From positions 1 to 33,888 of IMG/VR virus record IMGVR_UViG_3300025769_000431: DNA of 33,888 nt. One strand, 5' to 3'. The notes beneath the pieces were generated by a model, which worked only from the letters and a program-made list of their open reading frames with translations, made no database searches and was not told where the DNA came from. The stretch is from a virus. Shown here piece by piece: positions 21,701 to 29,384 of this stretch. Every line of letters starts with the position of its first letter. Within the stretch, counting starts at the first letter, position 1. The translations under genes and the position numbers were made by a program.

Positions 21701-23770
21701 TTGAATCGGTTCTATTTCCCGACCGTGCCGGGACAGAATGGGTTTCACGAATGGTCATTCCTGCGGTTACAGTCGACATTGACGACGACCAGCGGGACAG
21801 CGACGTACGACTTGCCGGCGACGTTTGGCGGCAGGCTGATCGATTTGCAGATTACTTCTGCTGCCGGTAAGCCGAAAATCGAAGTAGTCTTGCAGTCGGA
21901 ATTGACACAGTCTCGCGGATCGGAAAATGCTCCTGATTCGACACCCGTTTATGCCGCGGTTCAGGTCTCCAGCGTCACGACGGACTCGGCCAATGAGCAG
22001 CGGTGCGAGATTGAGTTTTATCCGACTCCCGACAACACCTACACGATCGCGTACACGTCGGCGGTTTTGCCCGGTGAAGTCACCAGCGTTCTGGACAACT
22101 ACCCGCTCGGGAATCAGATCCACCAACAGTTGCTGCTTGAGTCAGCTCTGGCCGTTGCGTTCGAGTACAAGAACCCGGAAGCTCAGCAGAATCCTCACCA
22201 GCAACGGTTTGAATCTCTGCTGGTTGGTGCTGTCGATCAGGATGCCAAGCTGAAAGAAGCCGGGGAACTGGAAGCGATCACGGCTCCGGCGACCGGTTCT
22301 TTCGATTGGTTCCGACGGGAGATTGCAGGGAAGCGGTTCCAGAAACGCAATCTGCATCAGTTGACGCATCGCGAGAAGGCGAGCGTAGAATCAATTCTGA
22401 CGTCCGGTCTGAATCGATTGTACTTCCCGCTGGTTCCAGGGCAGGACCGTTTTCACGAGTGGTCATTCCTCAAGACGGAACAGACTTTGAACACGGTTGC
22501 TGGCACTGCCACGTACACCTTGCCCGCTTCGTTTGGTGGGAAGCTGAGGAAACTGCAGATCACGTCGGTTTCCGGCCAGCCTGAAATTGAAGTCGTGTTG
22601 CAGTCGGATCTGACGCAAGCGCAGGCTTCAGAAGCGGCTGCGTCTGCTGTGCCGCTCTACGCTGCAATTCAGCCGGTGAATCAGGTGACGACGGCGTCAT
22701 CGATTCAGTTGGACGAGATCACGTTCTATCCGACTCCCGACGACACCTACGCGATCGCTTACACAGTCGCTGTTTTGCCTGGCCAGATCGACACGACGAA
22801 CACGCACTATCCGCTCGGGAACGAAAGCCACCAGCAGGCATTGTTGGAGTCAGTTCTGGCAGCGGCCTGCGAAGAAACAAATCCTGAACAGTCGGCTCGG
22901 CATGACGAGCGATTTCAGAGGCTGTTGCTGGCGGCGATCGATCAGGACATGAAGATCAAGAAGGCTGGCGACCTTCAAGCGGTCACTGCTCCGACGGTCG
23001 GCACTTTTGATTGGTTCCGTCGCGAGATCGCTGGCCGAGTCTTCGACAAGTGGAATCTGCATCAGCTCACTCATGGCGAGAAGGCGACCGTTCAGCGACT
23101 CCTGACATCAGCACTGGATCGATTCTATCGGCCGCAAATGCCGGGTGAGGGGCTTTATCGCTGGTCATTCCTGACTGTTTCGTACACCCTCACAACCGTG
23201 GCTGATCAGGAAGATTATACTCTTTCGGCCGATCACGGCGGGGTCATCGGCCCGATGTTCATCACAGCCGGAAGTAATGTTCTGGGCGAGATCACGAAGA
23301 CGTCCGTCGAGAACATCCTTTCGTACCGATCCGACAACGTCACTTACACCAGCCATCCGACGGTCTTCGCCGAGCGGCCGACGACAAGTGACGGCACTGG
23401 CGAGCACGTTTGGGAACTGCTGTTGTGGCCGACTCCGACTGCCGTCTACACGATTTCCGCCACGCGAATGCTCGATCCTGATTCAATCACGGCAGACGCT
23501 CCGTATCCATTGGGTGGTCGAGCGCATCGCGACACGATTCTCGCCTCGTGCCGTGCGGTCGCGGAGCTTGAGAAAAACGGCAAAGCAGGTGCGTACGAGG
23601 CCGATTTCCAGAAGCGACTGGTTGCGAGCCTGCAGGCCGACATGCAGACGCATCAGCCGCAAATTCTGGGGTACAACGGCGATGGAATTGGCCGTCGGGG
23701 TCGGGCGGATCGTCGTCCTGATGGCCGTTACGAGAATTTCAGTCCGATCACTTATCCGTCTGGATCCTGA
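18710..23770 (+). CDS. Seven-domain head-tail adaptor-like protein, 1686 aa
   Basis: Each domain of about 236 residues looks like a single-domain phage head-to-tail adaptor, which normally is one small protein of about 200-250 aa. Each repeat shows LNRLYFP, then HEWSFL, TYTLP, FGG, LQVTS, QSRGSEAASNGVP, then FYPTPDDTYTIAYTSAVLPG, YPLG, HQQALLES, and a helical end. These are followed by VTAPATGTFDWYRREIAGKR and WNLHQLTH, which link to the next repeat. HEWSFL-type motifs start at 18893, 19607, 20321, 21035, 21749, 22457 and 23159. The first repeat has a different N-terminus and the last is the most divergent and carries a unique Arg/Gly-rich end. In known phages the adaptor attaches to the portal as a ring. 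A fused heptad is unusual. Confidence 0.75.
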   Translation: MTESTLSISRSDLDRRIGMRLGYGNKVSAYNPEQLETIGLIRQDALSRFYFPTVAGESRCHEWSFLRIEQSINLTAGVATYSLPDSSAGELESLQVTSASGKSLIEIVTQASLTQSRGSESASNGVPLYGAVQVVGHTTSASAGQRWQVELYPTPDAAYVLAYTSSVLPDGLSDTLDYYPLGSAIHQQALIEAALSVAVEYLHPDMPPEQNTHQQRFEALLGSAVERDQKFKNSSTPQAVTAPVDGTFDWYRREIAGKRFNKWNLHQLTHGEKATVERLLTSGLNRLYFPLVPGESRFHEWSFLRIEDSISLTSGTATYTLADKFGGKINSLQVTSSSGKSRIDMVTREEMTQSRGSEAASNGVPRYASLQVDTHTTSATDEQRWEIEFYPTPDASYTVKYSSAVLPGEIDTTHSYYPLGSEIHQQALLESVLAVAVADKNPDAPAEQNPHEQRFGGLLAAAIAQDVDFKKAEALQSITAPATGTFDWYRREIAGVAFDKWNLFQLSHNEEATVERLLTSGLNQLYFPTNPANGESHEWSFLQIEKTLTTSSGTSTYALPASFGGRIRDLQVTSASGKPLIQVVSQDKLTQSRGSEAASNGVPNYAAVQTTGHTTSATDEQRWEIEFYPTPDDTYTIAYTSAVLPGEIDTTHTYYPLGTEVHQQALRESVLSQAYAFRNPTSPAEENQHQQRFEKLLAGAIDRDVKLKEESSLQAITAPATGTFDWYRREIAGRRFNKWNLHQLTHSEEATVERLLIYGLNRFYFPLSPGENRFHEWSFLRIQKTFTTVASTSTYTLPDSFGGKLQYLQITSESGNRLIEIVSHEEMAQSRGSEAASNGVPLYAALQVDTHVTSASDEQRWEIELYPTPDDSYTIAYSAAVLPGEVDAVHSYYPLGTEIHQQALLESILSVTEADKNPDAPAEQNANEQRFEKLLAAAISQDVEFKKAAATQAVTAPATGTFDWFRREIAGKMFDKWNLFQLSHSEKATVEKLMISALNRFYFPTVPGQNGFHEWSFLRLQSTLTTTSGTATYDLPATFGGRLIDLQITSAAGKPKIEVVLQSELTQSRGSENAPDSTPVYAAVQVSSVTTDSANEQRCEIEFYPTPDNTYTIAYTSAVLPGEVTSVLDNYPLGNQIHQQLLLESALAVAFEYKNPEAQQNPHQQRFESLLVGAVDQDAKLKEAGELEAITAPATGSFDWFRREIAGKRFQKRNLHQLTHREKASVESILTSGLNRLYFPLVPGQDRFHEWSFLKTEQTLNTVAGTATYTLPASFGGKLRKLQITSVSGQPEIEVVLQSDLTQAQASEAAASAVPLYAAIQPVNQVTTASSIQLDEITFYPTPDDTYAIAYTVAVLPGQIDTTNTHYPLGNESHQQALLESVLAAACEETNPEQSARHDERFQRLLLAAIDQDMKIKKAGDLQAVTAPTVGTFDWFRREIAGRVFDKWNLHQLTHGEKATVQRLLTSALDRFYRPQMPGEGLYRWSFLTVSYTLTTVADQEDYTLSADHGGVIGPMFITAGSNVLGEITKTSVENILSYRSDNVTYTSHPTVFAERPTTSDGTGEHVWELLLWPTPTAVYTISATRMLDPDSITADAPYPLGGRAHRDTILASCRAVAELEKNGKAGAYEADFQKRLVASLQADMQTHQPQILGYNGDGIGRRGRADRRPDGRYENFSPITYPSGS
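18893..23770 (+). repeat. Tandem 714-bp (708, 702) repeats in the adaptor gene
   Basis: The spacing between equivalent codons is 714, 714, 714, 714, 708 and 702 bp. Adjacent units share long near-identical stretches, for example around ACTGGCACGTTCGACTGG and GAATGGTCGTTCCTGCGG. Conservation is strongest at the linker and the HEWSFL segment. The DNA similarity suggests stepwise unequal recombination, while the last unit has drifted most. Confidence 0.85.
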
Positions 23771-23773
23771 CCG

Positions 23774-24103
23774 ATGGCACGTCGCAAGCCAATCTTCTTC
23801 AACGGTGACTACGGGTTTCGCATCGAACGCACGATTCGTGACCAGGATGGTGCTGTTGTTGATATCGCTGACGCCACGACGAAGAACCTCGTCATGTGGA
23901 AGCCTGATGGTACAACTGTCGTCACGAAGGGGATGTCGTTCCTGACGGACGGTACTGATGGCGTGCTCTATTACGACATGGAAGCCAGTACGATCACGAC
24001 GGTTGGTGAGTGGACAATGCAGGTTGACGTGGTGAAGAACACGTCAGACAGTCAGTTTCGGACACAGAAAGAGAAGTTCGAAGTGCGGGAGAAAATAGCC
24101 TGA
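23774..24103 (+). CDS. BppU/Ig-like tail accessory protein, 109 aa
   Basis: The ATG at 23774 lies 3 bases after the previous stop. The pattern is that of a small Ig-like domain seen at the N-terminus of BppU-type baseplate proteins: FNGDYGFRIERTIRDQDGAVVDIADAT-like opening, then VMWKPDGTTVV, DGVLYYDMEA, and VGEWTMQVDVVKN. There is no catalytic motif. It probably binds or decorates the tail or adaptor. Its stop overlaps the next start by one base. Confidence 0.55.
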   Translation: MARRKPIFFNGDYGFRIERTIRDQDGAVVDIADATTKNLVMWKPDGTTVVTKGMSFLTDGTDGVLYYDMEASTITTVGEWTMQVDVVKNTSDSQFRTQKEKFEVREKIA

Positions 24104-26778
24104 TGACACCGTATCCGATTGAATCAGGTTTTCCCGTCAACGGTCTTTCTCAGGTGACTCCGTTTTCTGATCAGGAAGAAGGCACCAGCCCGGACATGGA
24201 GAATGTGTTCCCGTTCGGTTCCGACGGACGGCTTCGCGGTGCTAAGCGGCCGGGATTGTCTAAGTTCCATGCGGACGTTGTTGATGCTGGCGAGCGAATC
24301 CAATGTCTCCAAAGCGTTTCCGCGACACTGGTAAAGCCGGTGCTTGGCAGCGCGGAAGTTCTGATCAAAGGAACGACTTCTGGGACGACGGGAATCGCTC
24401 TTCTGTCTTCTGCTGCCGGCACTGAGCAAGTGCTGACAAGCAGCAACTCATTTCTCGGGGCAATTTTTGGTCCAGATGATCGCGTCTATGCCGTTTACAG
24501 TTCAGGATCGACCGTTGTTCTGACTTCTTACGCTCTGGCAGGCGGGGCAGCCAGTTTTGCATCTCCGATTTTCACCGACAGCAATACTCCTGCGGAGAAG
24601 AAGCTCCTCGGCATGGCAGCCGACGAAGATACTATTTTCATCTGGTATTCCGAGATCGATAATGTCGGCGAAGGAATCATGCGGTTCACGTTCAGCGGCG
24701 TGAATAAAGACAGCTCGACCAAAGGCGTCTGGATTCGGGCGGAAAACGACGCGACCAGTATCGAGAAGGTCTTCGGTGGTGTTGCGAATGCCGGTTGGGA
24801 CGTGCTTCCATCGACGTCGCATCACGGGATGAAACTTTACCAGGGGAAGCTGGCGGTTGTTGGTGCGCCGTTGAAAGACGGCGGAACTGCTTTGGAGCAT
24901 GAGTTGGTGCTTTATGTCATGGACCTGAAGACAGGCATTATTGATGCCGTCCATGACCTCGGCCTTGATGGGACGAATTCGTCGACCGACAAAGGAATAA
25001 TCCGTGACATTGAGTTCGGTCTCGACGGTTTCATCTACGTGCTGATGCGGGACGACGGTACTGACGACACCAACTATCTGCGAAAGATTGATTCGGCGGG
25101 AAATGGTATCTGGGAAATCCAGATGTCGAGTTCATGCACTCCAATGTCGATCAGTTGGAACATCAAGCGTTCGATGCTGGCGATTTGCGGAGACACGCTG
25201 TTTGAGGATGCAGATATCAGTCTCGCGCTGATCGATGTTGATTCGAAGGGTTTGGTTGAATACTGCAAGCCAAAGAGTTCAGCGGCATGGACCTGCGTCC
25301 GATGCGATACCGACGGCAACTACTATATGTGGCGGTCGAGCGGGACTCAGGTGATTCGCCTGGCTGCCGACCTGTCTTCGCTGACGTACGACTGGACCGT
25401 GACGACAAACGCCAATGACCAGAACAGAGTTTGTATCAACCTGTTTTGGAACTCCGGGGCCGATGAGCAGGGCGCAACGCGGTATCAGGTGGCGTTGGCG
25501 GTTGCGGATGGCACCGTCTACAAGATTGCGAATGCTGGTGCGGCGATTTCTCCAGCGGCGGTGACCGGAGGTACCAGTGTGCTTTCGAGTTCGGCGAATA
25601 CCATCTTCGCGACGAACTTCGGGATCCTGACCTTCTTCGCGGACGGCGTGAATGCGTACTACTACAACGCAGCCGACGACGAGGTTTACAACTGGAGAAA
25701 CGAGGTTGTCTATGGAATTCTGCCGAACGACAGCAACGGCGGTTTCCCTTACATTGAATTCTGGAACAACCGGCTTGTGATCTTCGGTCTCTCCGATGAC
25801 CCGTCAAACTGGTATATGTCGGCGGAAAACAATCCGTTCGATTGGAAGCAGCAGTCGAACGTGGTTGGTGCTTCGATTTCAGGGCGTACCTCGCCGGCCG
25901 GTCTGTTTCCTGGTCGAATCTTTGGCGTGATTCCCTACAACGACGATCTGGTCGTATTCGGCGGCGACCATACGCTCTACCAGCTTTCTCTCGATCCGGC
26001 TGTCGACGGCCAGTTCAATCTGATCAGTGACACGATCGGAATTGCTCCCGGCAGAGCGTGGTGCAAAGACGGCTACGGCGCGGTTTACTTTCTGGGGAAT
26101 TCCGGTGGCCTTTACAAATTGCCATTGAGCGCTTCGCCTGAACGGTTATCAAATCGTGCGATCGATGCGAAGCTGGGCATGATCGACATCGCCAATTCAG
26201 TCGTTCATCTGACGTGGGACGCTATCCGCCAGGGTGTGCATGTTTTCGTTCGCCCGAATGACGACTCCGAGGCCGAGCAGTTTTTCTATGACTTCCGTAC
26301 CGAAGGCTGGTTCCCGTACATCTTCGGCTCGTCGGACTACAATCCGACGTGCATTGCGACTGTTGACTTTGACAGTCCAGAGGACAGGTCGATTCTGATT
26401 GGTTGCAATGACGGCTACGTGAGGCAGATCGACGATACAGCAACAGACGATGACGGGTTGCAGATTGATGCGTACTACGTGCTGGGACCGTGGGTGAGCC
26501 AGGCGGGGATTGGCACGCAGGTAATGCTGAATGCGATTGATGGTGCTCTGGCTCGGGGTTCCAATGCGACCGTTTCAGTGTTGACTGGTGAGGATGCCGA
26601 ACACGTCATTGAGGAAGGTGTTGTTGCTTACGAGACGGAGTTTCGGTCTGAGTTTTCCAACGTGCATCATCCTCGTGTTTCGGGAAGATCGTTGGCGGTG
26701 CGTTTCGATTCGGTGGATGACGAGCCGTTCGGTCTGGAGTGGTTTCGTGGTGAGATGGTTGACGCGAAGGTGCTCTAA
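24103..26778 (+). CDS. Tail nozzle / DNA-stabilisation-like beta-propeller protein, 891 aa
   Basis: This is a large beta-rich protein encoded right after the adaptor, where podoviruses encode the tail nozzle (P22 gp10-like). Blade-like repeats run through it (FGPDDRVYAVYSSG, EFGLDGFIYVLMRDD, DTDGNYYMWRSSG). A telling region is IEFWNNRLVIFGLSDDPSNW followed by YMSAENNPFDW (about 546-576), typical of nozzle proteins, and then YNDDLVVFGGDHTLYQLS. The C-terminus (FRSEFSNVHHPRVSGRSLAV) fits the final strands. There is no signal peptide. It overlaps genes on both sides by 1 base, so expression is coupled. Confidence 0.72.
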   Translation: MTPYPIESGFPVNGLSQVTPFSDQEEGTSPDMENVFPFGSDGRLRGAKRPGLSKFHADVVDAGERIQCLQSVSATLVKPVLGSAEVLIKGTTSGTTGIALLSSAAGTEQVLTSSNSFLGAIFGPDDRVYAVYSSGSTVVLTSYALAGGAASFASPIFTDSNTPAEKKLLGMAADEDTIFIWYSEIDNVGEGIMRFTFSGVNKDSSTKGVWIRAENDATSIEKVFGGVANAGWDVLPSTSHHGMKLYQGKLAVVGAPLKDGGTALEHELVLYVMDLKTGIIDAVHDLGLDGTNSSTDKGIIRDIEFGLDGFIYVLMRDDGTDDTNYLRKIDSAGNGIWEIQMSSSCTPMSISWNIKRSMLAICGDTLFEDADISLALIDVDSKGLVEYCKPKSSAAWTCVRCDTDGNYYMWRSSGTQVIRLAADLSSLTYDWTVTTNANDQNRVCINLFWNSGADEQGATRYQVALAVADGTVYKIANAGAAISPAAVTGGTSVLSSSANTIFATNFGILTFFADGVNAYYYNAADDEVYNWRNEVVYGILPNDSNGGFPYIEFWNNRLVIFGLSDDPSNWYMSAENNPFDWKQQSNVVGASISGRTSPAGLFPGRIFGVIPYNDDLVVFGGDHTLYQLSLDPAVDGQFNLISDTIGIAPGRAWCKDGYGAVYFLGNSGGLYKLPLSASPERLSNRAIDAKLGMIDIANSVVHLTWDAIRQGVHVFVRPNDDSEAEQFFYDFRTEGWFPYIFGSSDYNPTCIATVDFDSPEDRSILIGCNDGYVRQIDDTATDDDGLQIDAYYVLGPWVSQAGIGTQVMLNAIDGALARGSNATVSVLTGEDAEHVIEEGVVAYETEFRSEFSNVHHPRVSGRSLAVRFDSVDDEPFGLEWFRGEMVDAKVL

Positions 26779-26999
26779 TGTCACAGCTCAGCGACTTCAA
26801 ATTTGCTCAGAAAATCACGTCGTTTGCTCCGTTGACGGACGCAGCCGATTCATTTTCGCCGCATGACCGCGCGAAGCCAGACTTCAAGACTGGTGAGGTT
26901 GTGGTGGCGAATTTTTCGTTTCCTGATGGTCAGAGATTGAAGGGCTTTCGTCCGAGCTACACACAGAAGTCGATGCCGCAGCAAGGGACTCCAGAATGA
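26778..26999 (+). CDS. Small hypothetical protein, 73 aa
   Basis: The ATG at 26778 overlaps the TAA of the preceding gene. The product is short, polar and Phe/Pro/Lys-containing (FKTGEVVVANFSFPDGQRLK). No family is recognised. Its place between the nozzle and the internal proteins suggests a virion or assembly part. Its stop region overlaps the next ATG by 4 bases. Confidence 0.6.
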   Translation: MSQLSDFKFAQKITSFAPLTDAADSFSPHDRAKPDFKTGEVVVANFSFPDGQRLKGFRPSYTQKSMPQQGTPE

Positions 27000-28111
27000 G
27001 TCGGCTCAGCAACAAGTTCTTCACAGGCGGTGTGCAGAATCGAGTTCAATCGTCGGTTCGCGATCCCGGTGCGTCTGCGTTTTCCGCGACGACTGTTTTG
27101 CCGGCAACTCCGACCGTTCGCCCGACGAGTTCCAGTCGGCGAGGGACGACGTTTGCAGGGAGTGTGGCGGGTGCTCTGCCGAATGCGTCACCAAACGAGC
27201 AGACATTCGGGGCGGTGCAAAGCAACGGGCCGGGCCGCGACACGTTTGGTAAGCGAGGTGAGCGTGCGGCGAATCAGGATGTCAATACCTACAACTCGAC
27301 AGCGACAGCCGCTAACGATGCAGCGAGGGCAGCGAAGGCTGCTGAGGTAGCTGCTTACGAACAGCAGACTGGTCAATTGACTGATGCCTACAATACCCAG
27401 AAGGCTGCGTACGAAGATGCTTACGCGGCGTACGATCGAGATGTGGCTGGGTATCAGGAACGGCAGGCGGACATTCGGTCGCTCAACGACAGGTACACAA
27501 ATTACAAGTTTTACGAGTCGATCTTAAACGACCCGTTCTACGTTCGGAACTCTGGTGATTACAACATCTACAATAATCTTTATCAGCAGAACAAGAGTCT
27601 GTTTGATGGGTATTCATCCAGTCTGAGGAATCAGTATCCATCTTTGTCGCACATGTTTACTGGTGCATTCACGAGCGATAGTCTGACTCAGCCGACGGTG
27701 CAGTTGCCGACAGCTCCGACTTTGCCAGATGCTCCAGACCCATTTGTTAATTTGCAGCAGTTGCAGGAGCAGTTGCCGGATACACCTGTTCGTCGGCTTG
27801 GTGGTGATCAACGCGAGGTCTTTGGCGGTGCGTTGCCTCCGCAAGTGGCGAGCACGACCGGAAGCACGTTCGATCAGGTGGACGTGCCTTACAAGGACGC
27901 CAGTCAGTTCAACGCTGTGGAGCAGTCGCGTCTCGGATTGCCAAAGGCGTATCGGGTGAATGCTGGGTTTACGGCTCAGGCTGGTAACAACACTTCGTAC
28001 GGCGGTCAGACGTTTACTCCAGATCAAATTGGTAATCAAACTGCCACTGCCTACTTCGTGAAGGGTGGCATTGGCTGGATTCCGAAGTCGAATGTGACAT
28101 CGCTTTATTAA
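26996..28111 (+). CDS. Putative internal virion protein, 371 aa
   Basis: It begins MSRLSNKFFTGG, a start shared with two later proteins. Residues 20-90 are disordered (Ser/Thr/Pro/Gly). Residues about 95-165 form an Ala/Tyr/Gln-rich helix (ANDAARAAKAAEVAAYEQQT, AYEDAYAAYDRDVAGYQERQ). The C-terminal third is proline-rich, then ordered (QAGNNTSYGGQTFTPDQIGN). There are no catalytic motifs. Together with the next three genes it resembles the ejection-protein cluster of podoviruses. This is inference from location and composition. Confidence 0.5.
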   Translation: MSRLSNKFFTGGVQNRVQSSVRDPGASAFSATTVLPATPTVRPTSSSRRGTTFAGSVAGALPNASPNEQTFGAVQSNGPGRDTFGKRGERAANQDVNTYNSTATAANDAARAAKAAEVAAYEQQTGQLTDAYNTQKAAYEDAYAAYDRDVAGYQERQADIRSLNDRYTNYKFYESILNDPFYVRNSGDYNIYNNLYQQNKSLFDGYSSSLRNQYPSLSHMFTGAFTSDSLTQPTVQLPTAPTLPDAPDPFVNLQQLQEQLPDTPVRRLGGDQREVFGGALPPQVASTTGSTFDQVDVPYKDASQFNAVEQSRLGLPKAYRVNAGFTAQAGNNTSYGGQTFTPDQIGNQTATAYFVKGGIGWIPKSNVTSLY

Positions 28112-28121
28112 GGTTGGGCAA

Positions 28122-28721
28122 ATGGCTCTTGCTTACAATCCATTCTCAAAAGACGAGATCGACCGTCGCGCTCAGGAGCAGCAGGCTCGACAGCAGCAGT
28201 CGGTCTTCTCGCAATTACCGGCCGGGACCGTTCCGCCTCCGGTTGCCAACGCACAGCCGCAGTTCTCGCCGATCACGTCACTGCCGAACCAACTGAACAT
28301 CGACGAGTCCGTGGCGTTTCCGGTCAACGAGGCATTCCGCGACTGGCACATCAACCGTGCGAAACAGGGGCTTGGAGACATTCCGGTTCCGACGCCGTTT
28401 CTGACTTACGACCAGCAGCGGAATGCGGAGACTGGCGACTACGAGAGCCGGAGCTTCTCGGGCGATTTTGCAGGCGTTCCACCAGAAGTTGCGGCGTTGC
28501 AGCGAATGTATCTGGAACCGGTTGTCGGGCGTCAGAACGCTTCGATTGCTGGTGAGAATGCGGCCAGGGCGGAAGTTCGGGCCGCGGCTCAGCCGCAGCA
28601 GTACACGTCGAATCGGCTGGTCAACATCTTCGATCCGACGACTGGCCGAAGCATGTACCAACTGGCTCCGACGACTCAACTGAAACCATTCCTGCCTTTG
28701 GCGGCACAGTTCACGGGATAA
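28122..28721 (+). CDS. Putative internal virion or ejection-region protein, 199 aa
   Basis: The ATG at 28122 has a weak AAGGTTGGGC upstream. The N-terminal helix is Gln/Arg-rich (DEIDRRAQEQQARQQQSVFS) and is followed by a Pro-rich linker (about 30-55). The rest is mixed (RDWHINRAKQGLGDIPVPTP, VNIFDPTTGRSMYQL). No family is recognised. The Gln-rich helix is like those of its neighbours. It ends 4 bases before the next start. Confidence 0.5.
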   Translation: MALAYNPFSKDEIDRRAQEQQARQQQSVFSQLPAGTVPPPVANAQPQFSPITSLPNQLNIDESVAFPVNEAFRDWHINRAKQGLGDIPVPTPFLTYDQQRNAETGDYESRSFSGDFAGVPPEVAALQRMYLEPVVGRQNASIAGENAARAEVRAAAQPQQYTSNRLVNIFDPTTGRSMYQLAPTTQLKPFLPLAAQFTG

Positions 28722-28725
28722 TCCG

Positions 28726-29376
28726 ATGTCACGTTTGAATTCACGATTCCTCTATGGCAGTACCTACGATCCGAATGCTCGTCAGGCGGGATCGGTGTTT
28801 GCTCAGAATCCAACGGGCATTGCCGGTCAGGCGGCTTCGTTCGCTGCCGCACAGCAATCACAACAGGCGACTCAGGCTCAGCGTGAGGCTGATGCCAGAA
28901 ACGCCGCGATCGCTCAGCAGCAGCAGATTGCTCAGGAAGCCGCAGCCGCTCAGCAGCGAGATGAGCAGGCGAGGTCGCAGGCATTGAGCGAAGAACAGGC
29001 CAGGCTTGAGCAGGCTCGGTTCGAGCAGCAGTTGGCGTTGACGGAGCAGCAGAATCGCGAGCAGTTGGCGTTTCAGGCGAATCAGCAAAGCTACCAGCAG
29101 AATCAAAGTATGGCGGCGAAGCGGGCAGAGCAGCAGGCGGCCTTGGCACCAATTCGGCAGGCTGAATACGCTCAGTATGGTGGTGGGTCGCCGATCTTTA
29201 CGAATAGCCTGAATCAGTCTGCTGCAAACTTTTTCGATGCCCGGTTGCGTGGTGGTTACACGGGAGCACAGCCGACGTTCTCGTTCAGTCGTAATGGCGG
29301 TGGTGTCCAGTCTGCATTCGGCAGAGGTGCAGCCGGTGGCGCTCTTGCGTCTAACAGCAATTACCGCAACTCCTGA
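28726..29376 (+). CDS. Gln/Ala-rich internal virion-like protein, 216 aa
   Basis: The ATG at 28726 follows the previous stop by 4 bases. It begins MSRLNSRFLYGST. Residues about 30-145 are a long Gln/Ala/Glu-rich helix or coiled coil (QREADARNAAIAQQQQIAQE, LTEQQNREQLAF). The C-terminal 60 residues are Gly/Ser/Asn-rich with a Phe pattern (NQSAANFFDARLRGGYTGA). Such Gln-rich helices occur in podovirus ejection proteins that cross the envelope. The exact role is unknown. Confidence 0.5.
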   Translation: MSRLNSRFLYGSTYDPNARQAGSVFAQNPTGIAGQAASFAAAQQSQQATQAQREADARNAAIAQQQQIAQEAAAAQQRDEQARSQALSEEQARLEQARFEQQLALTEQQNREQLAFQANQQSYQQNQSMAAKRAEQQAALAPIRQAEYAQYGGGSPIFTNSLNQSAANFFDARLRGGYTGAQPTFSFSRNGGGVQSAFGRGAAGGALASNSNYRNS

Positions 29377-29384
29377 GAGACACA

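Noticed and set aside
23277-23945. 222-aa open frame on the + strand overlapping the end of the adaptor gene
   Set aside because: It is Arg/Ser/Thr-rich shadow composition over two credible genes in other frames.
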